Positions 51,601-60,295 of a stretch of 64,000 nt of DNA are shown one piece after another. Under the pieces are notes generated by a model. It saw only the letters and a program-made list of their open reading frames with translations. It made no database searches and was not told the DNA's origin. The translations under genes were made by a program, and so were the position numbers. The stretch is from JBLMZI01 sp050258755 (GTDB lineage: Bacteria; Bacillota; Syntrophomonadia; Syntrophomonadales; DTU052). Each line of letters starts with the position of its first letter. Positions within the stretch are counted from its first letter, which is position 1. The stretch lies in contig JBLMZI010000007.1 of assembly GCA_050258755.1 (NCBI GenBank), forward strand, positions 124,001 through 188,000, read 5' to 3'.

Positions 51601-51787
51601 GGCGACCTCGCCCGGGTCCGAAATACGGAAAGGAATGGCCATCGCGCTGATCGGCGGGCTGCTGCTGTCGACCCTCCTTACCCTTGTGGTGATTCCGGTC
51701 GCCTACACCCTGCTGGACGATCTGCGCCGCCGGTTCAGACGCGGCCCGGGGCAGGAAGTGACACCGGGTATTCAGCCGAACCCATAA
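48626..51787 (+). CDS. RND efflux pump permease (HAE1/AcrB-type)
   Basis: 1053 residues, full-length AcrB/MexB-type permease: a membrane helix at residues 8-28, a first periplasmic-type loop (about 30-330), helices 2-7 (about 335-560), a second loop and helices 8-12 (about 870-1040). The TM4 proton-relay segment GILVDDSIVVLENIHRH is intact. TTG start behind AGGAGGAGA. No membrane-fusion adaptor or outer-membrane channel gene is adjacent, which is expected if the host is a monoderm; adaptor-less RND pumps are known in Bacillota. Substrate is unknown. Confidence 0.93.
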   Translation: MRLTELAIKRPVMMSMVFILFVFLGMISAPEIGVDLYPPVNIPYVSVLVPYPGAGPEEIENQVLKPVEEAISSVSGVKNVFGQAEEGKAGISIEFDMSVDQDTAMMDVQKKLDSIRYSLPEDAEDPIIKRIDVNADPILILAVSGDQPLEDTYRLVKDDVKDRLQHIKGVAEVTPMGGKEKEIQVAVDRYRLEAYGLTINQVIQTIGAQNLNVPAGRIDRRENEFLVRVMGEVGSLDELRRITLATPGGSQVMLTEVAAIENGYKDIRSYARLNGRDGVGISVFKQSDASMVATADAVIKAIPEIQRTLPAGTRIEVVQNNADFVHNTLNGTWINLIEGIFTTALVLFFFLREWRSTLIVGLAIPTSLIATLTVMYYAGFSFNVLTLLGLTMCIGILVDDSIVVLENIHRHRMMGKDAAVAALDGRTEIGMAAIAITLSDVVVFGPIAFMTGMVGQFFKQFGLTVVVATLFSLFVSFTLTPMLASILFRDRKGAPDAEIEAESESGTEPLEAKPKDGAWFRFQHRVYERYHALLEWSLSHRKIIVAVCLAAPMLVFTLLPLGMVKSEFLPRSDEGRLMLQLEMPPGTSLAETDRTLAKLEQRLEKIPEIKLYFSMVGRGAEDVGGSNNAQTGSIRVVLVPKKERARTQAELAGIMRTWVQDLPGARVSVLEPSGVNQPLMAPIQVEVTGKDRAQLLRYAEQIREIVAETPGAADVDTTNRSGQPEIQAMMNRQAADAWGLNVAAVSATLRAAISGEDVSVYRHGGQETDIRVSLENGRNMDPSEVGTLRVMNAQGQLVALNQIATVQQRDGIATIRHLNRQQLITVKANLAPGATLGQVMENIETRVGQLKMAPGYSVIYEGETKDMNESFSELVRALIISIVLVYAILVMLYESYLIPVIRMLALPLGMVGALLALVITGATLSLPSFIGLIMLDGLVAKNSTLLIDYTHTIMAREGLSLRRALVKAGTTRLRPIMMTTVTMIAGMLPTALATSPGSEIRKGMAIALIGGLLLSTLLTLVVIPVAYTLLDDLRRRFRRGPGQEVTPGIQPNP

Positions 51788-51851
51788 CGGACTGACACCT
51801 GGCCGTTCCGAAGCGGCATTGGGTTTTTCGAATATGATAGTCTGTATCCCG

Positions 51852-51883
51852 AAAACGATGTGCTTTTTTAGCGCATCGTTTTG
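51852..51883 (+). terminator. Terminator-like hairpin after the RND pump
   Basis: AAAACGATGTGC (51852-51863) pairs with GCGCATCGTTTT (51871-51882) with one G-T pair; the run of T in the loop and at the end fits termination. Confidence 0.75.
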
Positions 51884-52216
51884 TCTTTGCCTGCCTGGGT
51901 GCCGATCTTTTGAATCCATTCGGACAACGTGACGCCAAGCCAATGAACTGGCTAAAACCGCAGAATATCGGACTCACCGGAATCAAATCACATTACGGCT
52001 TCTATATGAACACCCCATTTATGAGTCAACCCTGAAGTGCACCATGTTGATATTGATGATATTTGATCGATAAGCTATTTATTGTAATTATGCTAAATAC
52101 ATGTATCCTTAATAATGGTAAGATCTATTCGCATATATTGATTAAAAACGACATTATTTTGCATAGCAAGGAAAGCGCGGCTGAATTCATAGGGGTGTAG
52201 CAAGGAGGTACGGCAG
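51884..52216. other. A/T-rich region upstream of the SLH protein
   Basis: A/T-rich stretch, especially 52010-52190, very different from the GC-rich genes around it. It probably holds the promoter and a long untranslated leader of the SLH protein gene. No single -35/-10 pair is convincing. Confidence 0.5.
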
Positions 52217-55200
52217 GTGCATTCAAGAGGAAGAGGTTTGCTGAAGGTTTCCGCCATTGTGTTGCTGGTTTTCGTTTCGATAATGGCAGGTGCCGCGGCA
52301 GCCTGCGCGGAAACGCGCAGCATAATCGTTACAGACGACTCGGGGTGGGCGGTACTCGAAAGCAACTCGGAAGTGGTTGTTTGGTCTCCGTATGAGCCGG
52401 AGGCTGAGCCAGGCAGCGGCAAGTGGATGAACGGTGTTGGAATATGGCCCCAAATCGGGGAGGTTTTTAGACAGCGGGTTGCATTGAAGTTCCCACTGGG
52501 AGGGGTGCCGGGCTTTATCAACGAGGCCCGCCTTGTGTTGACCGTGGGGCAGTCAAACGGGACACCGCCTCAAGTCACCATTTATTCAACCACCGATAAC
52601 AGTTGGGCGGAAGGGACTCCAGGATATTTCCCATCATTTGGCCAAACTTATGATCTGAATGCATTATTAGATGGAACGCATGGATGGGAGTTACTACATG
52701 CTAATGGCCAAGTCATAAACGGCCAAAATGAGTTTATTATTACCAACTTTCTCAAGTCGCGGCAGTTCGTTTCGAATGAGGCCACAGTTGTCATGGCCGG
52801 AAACGAAAACAGTGAGCCGCCGAACGACTTCAGTTTTTATGCCGAGGAATACGGGATAAGTAACGCCAATAAACCTCGATTGGACATTACATACACACCG
52901 AATTCGGCGCCTTCGGGCCTGGCTCTGTCGGCGAACACCGTTGCGGAAAACATGGCGAGCGGAACGGTGGTGGGAACCTTGTCAGCGCAAGATGTGGATA
53001 TCTCGAGCTGCGGTGACGTATTATCGTACGCCATTGTCGGCGCTAACTCCGATTCGGGATTTACCCTGGATGGTAATACCCTCAAAACAACTGCGTCTTT
53101 TAATTATGAAGTCAAAAATAGTTATTCAGTGCAGGTTAAGGTGACCGACCGGTTTGGTGTCCAGGAGGTTAAAACGTTTACCATCAATATAACCAACGTT
53201 AATGAAATGCCGACTTTGAGCAGCTTTATTCCATTCAACTCGGTGGAGGATACGCCGTATACCATCAATTTCAATACTATGTTGGGAATGTCAAACCAAT
53301 CCGATCCAGATGGGGATCAGATAAGCTTCCTAATCAAGTCGGTTGATAATGGAAGCCTGACCAAGGGAGTTATTACGGTGACGCCGGGGATGACCCTGAG
53401 CAGCGGCGAGTCAATGATTTGGACCCCGGCGGCCAATGCGAATGGCAATATTGCGGCATTTACCGTGCGGGCGTTTGATGGAGCACTCGAATCCTTTTCT
53501 TCTGTGCCGGTCAACTTCAATGTTACGCCCGTGCCTGACGCGCCGACCCTGACGACGGTAAACCCATTGACCGGGGGACTGGAGAACGCCCCGGTAACGA
53601 TTACATATACTGCTCTTGCGGCAGCCGCCAATGAAGCCGATGTTGACGGCGGCAGTATCAGCTTCCGGGTCGAAGCGGTGAGCACCGGAACCCTGACCAA
53701 AGGCGGAACAGAGGTAATGGCTGGGGTCACGACCCTGAGCAGCGGCGAGTCGCTGTTGTGGACCCCGGCGGCGAAAGCCAATGGAACCCTGGATGCCTTC
53801 ACGGTCAAGGCTTACGACGGTTTGAACCTGTCCGCATCTGAGGTGCAGGTCAAAGTGACGGTTCAGTCCGTCAACGAAGTGCCCACGCTCGGGGCGATTA
53901 GTACGCTTGCGGGGGGAACCGAGGATACGCAGTATGAGATTCCCTACGCCGCTTTGTTCGGCGCAAGCGACGCAGCCGATGGGGATGGCGATGCGATCAG
54001 CTTCAGAGTGGAAGCGGTGAGCACAGGCGGCCTCACTAAAGGAGGCAGCGCGGTGACGCCGGGGACTACGACCCTGTCCGACAATGAGAAACTGGTCTGG
54101 ACTCCGGCCCCCAACGCCAATGGTACCCTGAATGCGTTTACGGTAAAAGCCTACGACGGAACCGCCGCATCGGCGAATGCGGTTCAGGTACAGGTGGCAG
54201 TGACCGCCGTCAACGACGCCCCGGTGTTAACCAGTATCAATACGCTCACCGGCGCGACCGAAGATACGGCATATCCCATAACGTATGCGGCGCTGAAAGC
54301 CGCGGCCGCTGACGAAGCCGATGCGGACGGCGATGTGATAAGCTTCCGGGTCGCAGCGGTGAGCACGGGAAGCCTGACCAAGGGTGGAACGGCGGTGACG
54401 CCCGGGGTTACGATCCTGGCCAGCGAGGAGCAATTGATTTGGACCCCGGCGGCCAATGCTAACGGAACCCTGAATGCGTTCTTCGTAATGGCTTATGACG
54501 GAGCGAATCTGTCGGCCGGCGCGGTGCAGGTACTGGTCGAAACCGAGCCCTTCCGGGACGCGCCAACGCTGACGACAGTAAACCCATTGACCGGAGGCCT
54601 CGAGGACGCGCCGGTAACAATTACCTATGCCGCCCTGGCGGCTGCGGCTGACGAAGCGGATGCGGATGGTGATGTGATTCGCTTCAGGGTGGAAGCGGTA
54701 AGCACGGGAAGCTTGACCAAGGGAGGCAGTGCGGTGACGTCCGGGGATACGACCCTGGGAAGCGGCGAGTCGCTGTTGTGGACCCCGGCGGCCAAGGCCA
54801 ACGGTACCCTGAATGCGTTCACGATCTCGGCCTACGACGGTTCAAATCTGTCAGAGTTCGCGATACAGGTCAAAATTACGGTCCAGGCCGTCAATGAAGC
54901 GCCTGCGCTCGGGGCGATTAGTACGCTTGCGGGCGGGACCGAAGATACGCAGTATGAGATTTCCTACGCCAACTTGTTCGGTGCAAGCGACGCAGAAGAT
55001 GGGGATGGCGATGCGATCAGCTTCAGAGTGGAAGCGGTGAGCACGGGAAGCCTGACCAAGGGAGGCAGTGCGGTGACGCTGGGGACTACGACCCTGTCCG
55101 ACACTGAGAAACTGGTCTGGACTCCGGCCTCCAACGCCAATGGCACGGTGAATGCGTTTACGGTAAAAGCCTACGACGGAACCGCCGCATCGGCGAATGC

Positions 55201-57250
55201 GGTTCAGGTACAGGTGGCTGTGACCGCCGTCAACGACGCCCCGGTGTTAACCAGCATCAATACGCTCACCGGCGCGACCGAAGATACGGCATATCCCATT
55301 ACATATACGGCGCTGAAAGACGCGGCCGCCGATGAAGCCGATGCGGATGGCGACACGATCAGCTTCAGAGTTGAAACGGTGAACACGGGAAGCCTGACCA
55401 AAGGGGGGAATGCGGTGATACCGGGGGTTACCGTCCTGGCCAGCGGGGAGCAGTTGGTGTGGACCCCGGCGGCCAATGCGAGCGGAACCCTGAACGCGTT
55501 TACCGTAAAAGCCTATGACGGAACCGATCTTTCGGCCGGCGCGGTGCAGGTCAAGGTGGAAACCGCGGCTGTAAACGATCCGCCGGTTATGACTGTGAAT
55601 ACCGGGAAAACGCTCGCGAAAGGGGCAAGCGTTGTCATTGGGGGCACGGCGATGCTGGCGGCGGACGCGGAGCACGCGGCCGCTGATCTGACCTATACCG
55701 TGACTGTGATACCGGGACGCGGCAGCTTGAAGAAAAGCGATACAACTTTAAAGGTTGGAGATACTTTCACGCAGGCGGATGTTGACGGGAATCTGCTTTC
55801 GTATACACATACCAGTACTGAGACCGCGACCAGTGATAGTTTCAGATTTACCGTGTCCGATGGCGCGGGTGGGACCATGGCCGCCACGGCGTTTACCCTG
55901 ACGATAACGTTCGAGTCGGCGCCGGTATCAACGGGGGGCAGCGGCGGTTCCGGAGGGTCTTCGTTCGGTGTTGTCACTCCGAGCCAGGTTTCAACTGGCG
56001 CGAACGGGCTTTCAGTAACCGTGGACGGGAATACAGTGACCATTGGTAACTCGACCACGACGACAAAAGGAGACCAGAGCACGACGACCGTGGTGCTTGA
56101 CAGTTCGAAATGGGAACAGGCGATCACTAGAACCGGCGATAATCCCGTGCTTTCCATCCCGGTTCATTCGAAATCCGATGTGGTCGTCGCGTCCCTGAAC
56201 GGGCAAATGATCCAAAGCATGGAAAACCGGCAGGCGTCGATTTCGATTCAGACGCAAGCCGCTGCCTACACGCTGCCGGCCGGACAAATCGACATGAAAT
56301 CCATATCCAACCTGTTAGGCCAGCCGGCAGGCATTGAGAACATTACAGTTCAGGTCACGATCGCGAAAACCGACCAGACGATGGTCAAGGTGGTTGAAAA
56401 CAGCGCGGTGAAGGGGGATTTGACCATTATTGCCCCTCCGGTCGATTTCACGGTTACCTGCAGCACCAAGGACAAATCCGTTACGGTGAGCCAGTTTAGC
56501 GGGTATGTGGAACGGACCATTGCGATTCCGGACGGCGTTGATCCATCCAGAGTGACAACCGGGGTGATTGTGGAGCCGGATGGAACCATGCGGCCGGTGC
56601 CGACCAAGGTGGTTCAGATTGAGGGGAAATATTATGCCCGGATCAACAGCCTCAGCAACAGCACGTATGCGGTAATCGGAAGTCCCAGAGCGTTTTCCGA
56701 CTGTACCGGCCACTGGGCGCAAACGGCGGTGAACGACATGGCGTCGCGGCTGGTGATCGGCGGTTATGAAGGAAACCGGTTCAAACCGGACCGGGATATC
56801 ACCCGTGCGGAGTTCGCGGTGATTACCGTCCAGGTTCTGGGACTGAACAGCCCGGGCAAAAGTGTTCCATATACTGATGTCAACCGCAGTGCATGGTATT
56901 ACGATGCGGTCAGAATGGCAGGGCAATATGGACTCATCAGCGGATATGCCGACGGGACTTTCAAGCCCGATCAGAAGATCAACCGTCAGGAAGCGATGAT
57001 CATTTTGGGGAAAGCAATGGCGCTCGCAAAGCCGGGTGGATCCATCGCGGAAACCGATATCGAGAAACAGTTGGCCAGTTTTTCAGACCGGACGCAAATC
57101 AGTTCCTGGGCCAAGAAAGCTGTCGCGGGCTGTATTCAGAAAGGACTGGTTTCGGGATATCAGGGAAAGATCAATCCGGAACGCAACATATCCCGGGCAG
57201 AAACCGCGGTAATGATGAGAAATCTGCTGCAGAAAGCGAATCTGATATAA
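52217..57250 (+). CDS. SLH-anchored surface protein with tandem cadherin-like repeats
   Basis: 1677 residues, exported. Signal peptide about 1-32 (cleaved near ACA-ETR). A DNRLRE-type beta domain follows (about 36-230), then one cadherin domain (about 233-333) and seven or so tandem-95/VCBS-like repeats of about 113 residues (about 335-1120) marked by VEAVSTGSLTKGG and LVWTPAANANGTLNAFTVKAYDG. After a CSPG-like domain and a Gly/Ser linker (about 1238) comes an unassigned domain, and three SLH domains (about 1492-1540, 1550-1605, 1615-1677) bind the secondary cell-wall polymer. GTG start behind AAGGAGG. Probably a long surface adhesin or S-layer-associated protein. Confidence 0.9.
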   Translation: MHSRGRGLLKVSAIVLLVFVSIMAGAAAACAETRSIIVTDDSGWAVLESNSEVVVWSPYEPEAEPGSGKWMNGVGIWPQIGEVFRQRVALKFPLGGVPGFINEARLVLTVGQSNGTPPQVTIYSTTDNSWAEGTPGYFPSFGQTYDLNALLDGTHGWELLHANGQVINGQNEFIITNFLKSRQFVSNEATVVMAGNENSEPPNDFSFYAEEYGISNANKPRLDITYTPNSAPSGLALSANTVAENMASGTVVGTLSAQDVDISSCGDVLSYAIVGANSDSGFTLDGNTLKTTASFNYEVKNSYSVQVKVTDRFGVQEVKTFTINITNVNEMPTLSSFIPFNSVEDTPYTINFNTMLGMSNQSDPDGDQISFLIKSVDNGSLTKGVITVTPGMTLSSGESMIWTPAANANGNIAAFTVRAFDGALESFSSVPVNFNVTPVPDAPTLTTVNPLTGGLENAPVTITYTALAAAANEADVDGGSISFRVEAVSTGTLTKGGTEVMAGVTTLSSGESLLWTPAAKANGTLDAFTVKAYDGLNLSASEVQVKVTVQSVNEVPTLGAISTLAGGTEDTQYEIPYAALFGASDAADGDGDAISFRVEAVSTGGLTKGGSAVTPGTTTLSDNEKLVWTPAPNANGTLNAFTVKAYDGTAASANAVQVQVAVTAVNDAPVLTSINTLTGATEDTAYPITYAALKAAAADEADADGDVISFRVAAVSTGSLTKGGTAVTPGVTILASEEQLIWTPAANANGTLNAFFVMAYDGANLSAGAVQVLVETEPFRDAPTLTTVNPLTGGLEDAPVTITYAALAAAADEADADGDVIRFRVEAVSTGSLTKGGSAVTSGDTTLGSGESLLWTPAAKANGTLNAFTISAYDGSNLSEFAIQVKITVQAVNEAPALGAISTLAGGTEDTQYEISYANLFGASDAEDGDGDAISFRVEAVSTGSLTKGGSAVTLGTTTLSDTEKLVWTPASNANGTVNAFTVKAYDGTAASANAVQVQVAVTAVNDAPVLTSINTLTGATEDTAYPITYTALKDAAADEADADGDTISFRVETVNTGSLTKGGNAVIPGVTVLASGEQLVWTPAANASGTLNAFTVKAYDGTDLSAGAVQVKVETAAVNDPPVMTVNTGKTLAKGASVVIGGTAMLAADAEHAAADLTYTVTVIPGRGSLKKSDTTLKVGDTFTQADVDGNLLSYTHTSTETATSDSFRFTVSDGAGGTMAATAFTLTITFESAPVSTGGSGGSGGSSFGVVTPSQVSTGANGLSVTVDGNTVTIGNSTTTTKGDQSTTTVVLDSSKWEQAITRTGDNPVLSIPVHSKSDVVVASLNGQMIQSMENRQASISIQTQAAAYTLPAGQIDMKSISNLLGQPAGIENITVQVTIAKTDQTMVKVVENSAVKGDLTIIAPPVDFTVTCSTKDKSVTVSQFSGYVERTIAIPDGVDPSRVTTGVIVEPDGTMRPVPTKVVQIEGKYYARINSLSNSTYAVIGSPRAFSDCTGHWAQTAVNDMASRLVIGGYEGNRFKPDRDITRAEFAVITVQVLGLNSPGKSVPYTDVNRSAWYYDAVRMAGQYGLISGYADGTFKPDQKINRQEAMIILGKAMALAKPGGSIAETDIEKQLASFSDRTQISSWAKKAVAGCIQKGLVSGYQGKINPERNISRAETAVMMRNLLQKANLI
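53537..55576 (+). repeat. 1020-bp tandem duplication within the SLH protein gene
   Basis: Unit A (53537-54556) and unit B (54557-55576) are adjacent 1020-bp copies (340 codons), each holding three cadherin-like repeats. Corresponding blocks are highly similar, for example the segments around 54133-54283 and 55153-55303, which differ at only a few positions. It is in frame and therefore adds three repeats to the protein. Confidence 0.85.
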
Positions 57251-57287
57251 GCAAGGATATGACGATTTCGGCAGTGGACAACGAATG

Positions 57288-57320
57288 AAAACGAAGGCCC
57301 GCCGGGCCTTCGTTTTTTCG
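57288..57320. terminator. Terminator after the SLH protein gene
   Basis: A 13-bp stem (57288-57300 with 57304-57316) with a 3-base loop, flanked by A and T tracts, serving the SLH gene (+) and possibly the convergent creatininase gene (-). Confidence 0.92.
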
Positions 57321-57343
57321 TTGTCTTTGGCCTTATGTACAGG

Positions 57344-58177
57344 CTACAAACTGTCGCTGAACCAGCGGTTGTGATCCTCGGCCAGCCGCTCCACCATAGC
57401 GGCAATGAATCGGGGCGGGAAGCGGCGCATGCCGTTCAAAAGATCGGCCGCCGCATCCGCATAGCGGGAAAAGGATTCCAGAGCTTCGCGGCCAGCCAAC
57501 AGGCTGGCCGATGCCGGATCGCCAACATATCCGTCAACTGCGCCTTTGTCTTGCCAGGTTCCGGGCGCGGTCAAGTCGATCGAGACTGGCGGAAGGCTTT
57601 GCGCAAGATCAAGATTGACCAATTCCGGCGCCAGAGCCATCATCATCCCGGTTTCCGAAGCGCCGGCGTGCAGGTCGAGCGGGATTCCCTCCGCTTCGGA
57701 ATCGGACGGTTCCCGCAATAAATCCCACATCCACCAGGCGAGCGGCTCGGCAACCTTGATGGGGTAACGGCCCTGGACGATCTGAATGGCCGCATGCAGG
57801 GTTGCAAGATGCAGCGGCGAGTTATGCGGAGATACAAACACCGCATACCGGAATCCCCAGGATGAGGCAGCTTTCAGGATTTGTACCGCGACATGGGTCA
57901 TCACCAGCGGGGTTGTCGATACGGTTCCCGGGAAGTCGTGGGTCTCCACCGCCGAGCCGAGCCAGACCAGCGGGTATAAATAGGGTGTCAGACCAAAATG
58001 ACCGCTGAGCCGTTCGGCGGCCAGGCGTGCGGCTGTTTCCGCAAGGAAGCCGTCGGTTCCGATGGGAAGGTGCGGTCCGTGTTCTTCGAGGGGTGCCATG
58101 GGGATGAACAGGACACTGCGTTCAAAATCAATGGCCCGGATGGCGGTCCAGCTCATGCGGATGATTTCCATGCTCAC
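57344..58177 (-). CDS. Creatininase-family amidohydrolase
   Basis: 277 residues. Metal ligands are clear: Glu31, His33 and Asp42 in EEHGPHLPIGTD, and a later HAGASETGMM. Creatininase-family enzymes hydrolyse creatinine or act in cofactor and mycofactocin or riboflavin-related pathways; the sequence does not tell which. GTG 58177 or ATG 58171 may be the start. It lies 17 bases behind an isoaspartyl peptidase gene, probably one operon, suggesting amide-bond catabolism. Confidence 0.85.
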   Translation of the reverse strand: MSMEIIRMSWTAIRAIDFERSVLFIPMAPLEEHGPHLPIGTDGFLAETAARLAAERLSGHFGLTPYLYPLVWLGSAVETHDFPGTVSTTPLVMTHVAVQILKAASSWGFRYAVFVSPHNSPLHLATLHAAIQIVQGRYPIKVAEPLAWWMWDLLREPSDSEAEGIPLDLHAGASETGMMMALAPELVNLDLAQSLPPVSIDLTAPGTWQDKGAVDGYVGDPASASLLAGREALESFSRYADAAADLLNGMRRFPPRFIAAMVERLAEDHNRWFSDSL

Positions 58178-58194
58178 ATTTCTCTTTTCTGCGA

Positions 58195-59106
58195 TTATTT
58201 CTTGCCCTTTTTCTTATGAAAAGTTACCTTTTCTGCCTGGAATTCGTCAACCGGTTTTCCGTTCACGACGACCGCCACCGGCATGCTGCGGCCATTGTGC
58301 ATGGCCGTATAACGGCCTTTGGCATCTATGACCAGGATTCCGCCAACCGAACCTGCGGCACTGATTCGTTCCAGCACTGCCTTTGCGGCTTCCTCTACCG
58401 ATGCGCCCTGTTCCAGCAGCCAGATTGCCCGTGCTGCCCCGGTGCACTCAATAAAGCGTTCGCCATGGCCGGTACACGCCGCCGCGCCTGCTTTGGAAGC
58501 GTACAGCCCGGCACCGATCACCGGGGTATCGCCGACCCGGCCTGGGTGTTTCAGAAACATCCCGCCGGTACTGGACGCCGCGGCCATCCGTCCCCGGTGG
58601 CAAACCAGGCCGCCCACCGTATCCATCGGCAGTCCCAGATAGGTGTGAAAACCGCTGGTATTTCCGGCCGCTTGAGCTTTGCGGCCTTTGACCCACGCCT
58701 TGTATTGTTCCTCCGTGACCGGATTGTAGGGCGGGAACCACTCGTCCCGAGCAAACTCTACCGCGCCATCGCCAGCCAGCAGGACGTAACCGGTTTTTTC
58801 CATCACCCGGCGGGCCACCGAAACCGGGTTGCGCACCATGCGGATGGCGGCCACCGCGGCACAGCGCCCGGATTCGCCGTCCATGATGGCGGCGTCCATT
58901 TCGGCCTCGCCGGTCGCGTTGAGTACGGAACCGGTTCCGGCCGAGAAAACCGGGTTGTCTTCCAGGCTGTTCACAGCCTGCTCGGCCGCATCCAGCACGC
59001 CTTTCGACAGGGCATTATAACCGCAAAGGGCCGCGCCCCGTACGCCATCCATATACTTTGCGCTGGTCGGGGTTTCCACCCCGCCGTGCACTAAAACGAT
59101 ACCCAC
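58195..59106 (-). CDS. Isoaspartyl peptidase / L-asparaginase (Ntn hydrolase)
   Basis: 303 residues. The precursor cleaves itself at a Asp-Thr step to free the nucleophile; here Thr163 in LPMDTVGGLV fits, with upstream NPVFSAGTGSVLN and downstream GDTPVIGAGLYA (substrate loop) all intact. It removes isoaspartyl residues or asparagine amide groups from peptides. ATG at 59106 lacks an obvious strong site but gives the standard MGIVLVHGG start. It is the first gene of a two-gene operon with the creatininase-family gene. Confidence 0.92.
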   Translation of the reverse strand: MGIVLVHGGVETPTSAKYMDGVRGAALCGYNALSKGVLDAAEQAVNSLEDNPVFSAGTGSVLNATGEAEMDAAIMDGESGRCAAVAAIRMVRNPVSVARRVMEKTGYVLLAGDGAVEFARDEWFPPYNPVTEEQYKAWVKGRKAQAAGNTSGFHTYLGLPMDTVGGLVCHRGRMAAASSTGGMFLKHPGRVGDTPVIGAGLYASKAGAAACTGHGERFIECTGAARAIWLLEQGASVEEAAKAVLERISAAGSVGGILVIDAKGRYTAMHNGRSMPVAVVVNGKPVDEFQAEKVTFHKKKGKK

Positions 59107-59215
59107 GAACTTCGACCACCTTTACACGTGTTTTCGCAGCCATAAATGTGGCATAACATGCGACCCCGCGATACGATAGTGATAGAGATTCGTAACCGTA
59201 AGCGGGGTGAACATC

Positions 59216-59440
59216 ATGATTGAGCGCAGTACCTTGATTAAGGATATACTGCAGCAGATTCCCGGCTCACAGCGGATACTGATGAACCTGGGCGTGCGCT
59301 GTTTGGGCTGAAGTACCGCATTTATGACACTTGAGCAGGCTGCTCAAGGGAAAAACGTGGATATGGATTTTCTGCTTCGGGAACTGAACCGAATGGCTGC
59401 CGAGGTGCCGCCGACCCGGCTGTTCCAGATTCGGCCATAA
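59216..59440 (+). CDS. DUF1858 protein, probable selenoprotein (Cys-x-x-Sec)
   Basis: 74 residues if UGA at codon 32 (59309-59311) is read as selenocysteine. The frame starts with ATG at 59216 behind GGGGTGA and reads MIERSTLIKDILQQIPG, then LMNLGVRCLG-U, then STAFMTLEQAAQG and DMDFLLRELNRMA, ending in TAA at 59438. DUF1858 proteins have the conserved CxGC/CLGC loop at this point and a downstream ETLEEA..DIDELLEELN helix; here the second Cys is UGA and homology continues past it. An 8-bp hairpin with a GG-starting loop follows at bacterial SECIS distance. The function of DUF1858 is unknown; a redox or metal role is likely. Confidence 0.75.
59309..59348 (+). promoter_or_regulatory. Candidate bacterial SECIS element
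   Basis: The UGA at 59309-59311 is followed by the stem CTTGAGCA (59330-59337) / TGCTCAAG (59341-59348) with loop GGC. The loop starts 26 bases after the UGA; the bacterial SECIS model asks for 16-37 bases, an apical loop of at least 3 bases, and a G in one of its first two positions. All three hold. Confidence 0.7.
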
Positions 59441-59839
59441 AACACCCCGAAGGTAAACCGTTCCCGTTCGAAAAAGGGAAAGCCCCAGCGCGGAAAACAC
59501 CTCATCATTGGGCTCGCCGATGCCCGGGAAGCGAAACGAAAAGCTTGCCGGGTATTTTCGAGCGCAAATCCAGTGTAACGCTCTTTTTGTTTCGATTCAC
59601 CGTGTAAAAACAGGCGCTTTGCCCATTGATCACCGGCGCGAGTCCCATTCGAGGCGGACGCTAACTTCGGGTTCGTTTTTGGTCACAGAATAGGCTTCTA
59701 GCATCAATTCGCCTGCTGTCTGACCGGTTCCTGCTCGACCGGCCGAAAAAGCGTCGGTTTTCAACCGGGACAAACGGAAACGCCCCCGGCTCATCAGTGG
59801 CACGAGGGCGTTATGAAGTACTTTTCCCGCGAAAGGACG
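59441..59839. other. Intergenic region
   Basis: About 400 bases between convergent genes. A weak hairpin at 59779-59812 (AACGCCC with GGGCGTT) could terminate the CBM-like gene on the minus strand. No supported reading frame was found. Confidence 0.45.
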
Positions 59840-60169
59840 CTAAGCGTAGGACATGTTGTCCGTGTTCACATCGGTGTTCCAGTTTTGTCCGTTGTTGTTA
59901 TCCCAGTGGTTGGCCGAGTCTTTGAAGCAAAAATGCATGGGGTCGGTGTGCAGCACCGGGACATGGGTCGAAAAAGCGCCGCCCTTGCGCTGCATTTCGA
60001 TTTCCTGAACATCGTACCAGCGGTCCTGGAAACCATAACCAACTCGAATCCAGACGCGGTCCGCGCCGCGTTTGGCCAGCAGTCCGTCGTACTGAATCTC
60101 AACATGGCTTCCGGTTGACGGCGGGATCGGGTCCATGGAAATGCCGCCGTGAATATAGGCTTTGCCCAA
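59840..60169 (-). CDS. Stand-alone CBM25-like carbohydrate-binding protein
   Basis: 109 residues, beta sandwich pattern. A late FKDSANHWDNNNGQNWNTDV segment matches the DNN-containing ligand loop of CBM25/53-type starch-binding modules, with a preceding ISMDPIPPSTGSHVEIQY strand. There is no signal peptide or enzyme domain. TTG at 60169 follows AAGGAGGGG. Similar single-domain proteins are found in clostridial genomes, possibly binding internal glycogen-like polymers; this is inference. Confidence 0.7.
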   Translation of the reverse strand: MGKAYIHGGISMDPIPPSTGSHVEIQYDGLLAKRGADRVWIRVGYGFQDRWYDVQEIEMQRKGGAFSTHVPVLHTDPMHFCFKDSANHWDNNNGQNWNTDVNTDNMSYA

Positions 60170-60295
60170 GTTATCCCCTCCTTTGTCGGCATGCTTTGCT
60201 CTTAGCGTTCACCGGCGCGGGCAGAAAAACAAAAAGAAAACGATGGAAGAAAACCTATTATCAGTTGGCGGCCGTCGATTCAATTTTTTCGGCGC

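Noticed and set aside
53537..55576. Direct repeats first considered as CRISPR or mobile-element ends
   Set aside because: The repeats are long, in frame and encode cadherin-like domains, with no spacer pattern.
59216..59312. UGA in the DUF1858 frame as a plain nonsense mutation or two small genes
   Set aside because: Family homology continues in frame after the UGA, the codon falls on the second CxxC position, and a SECIS-like hairpin is placed correctly; the readthrough model explains more.
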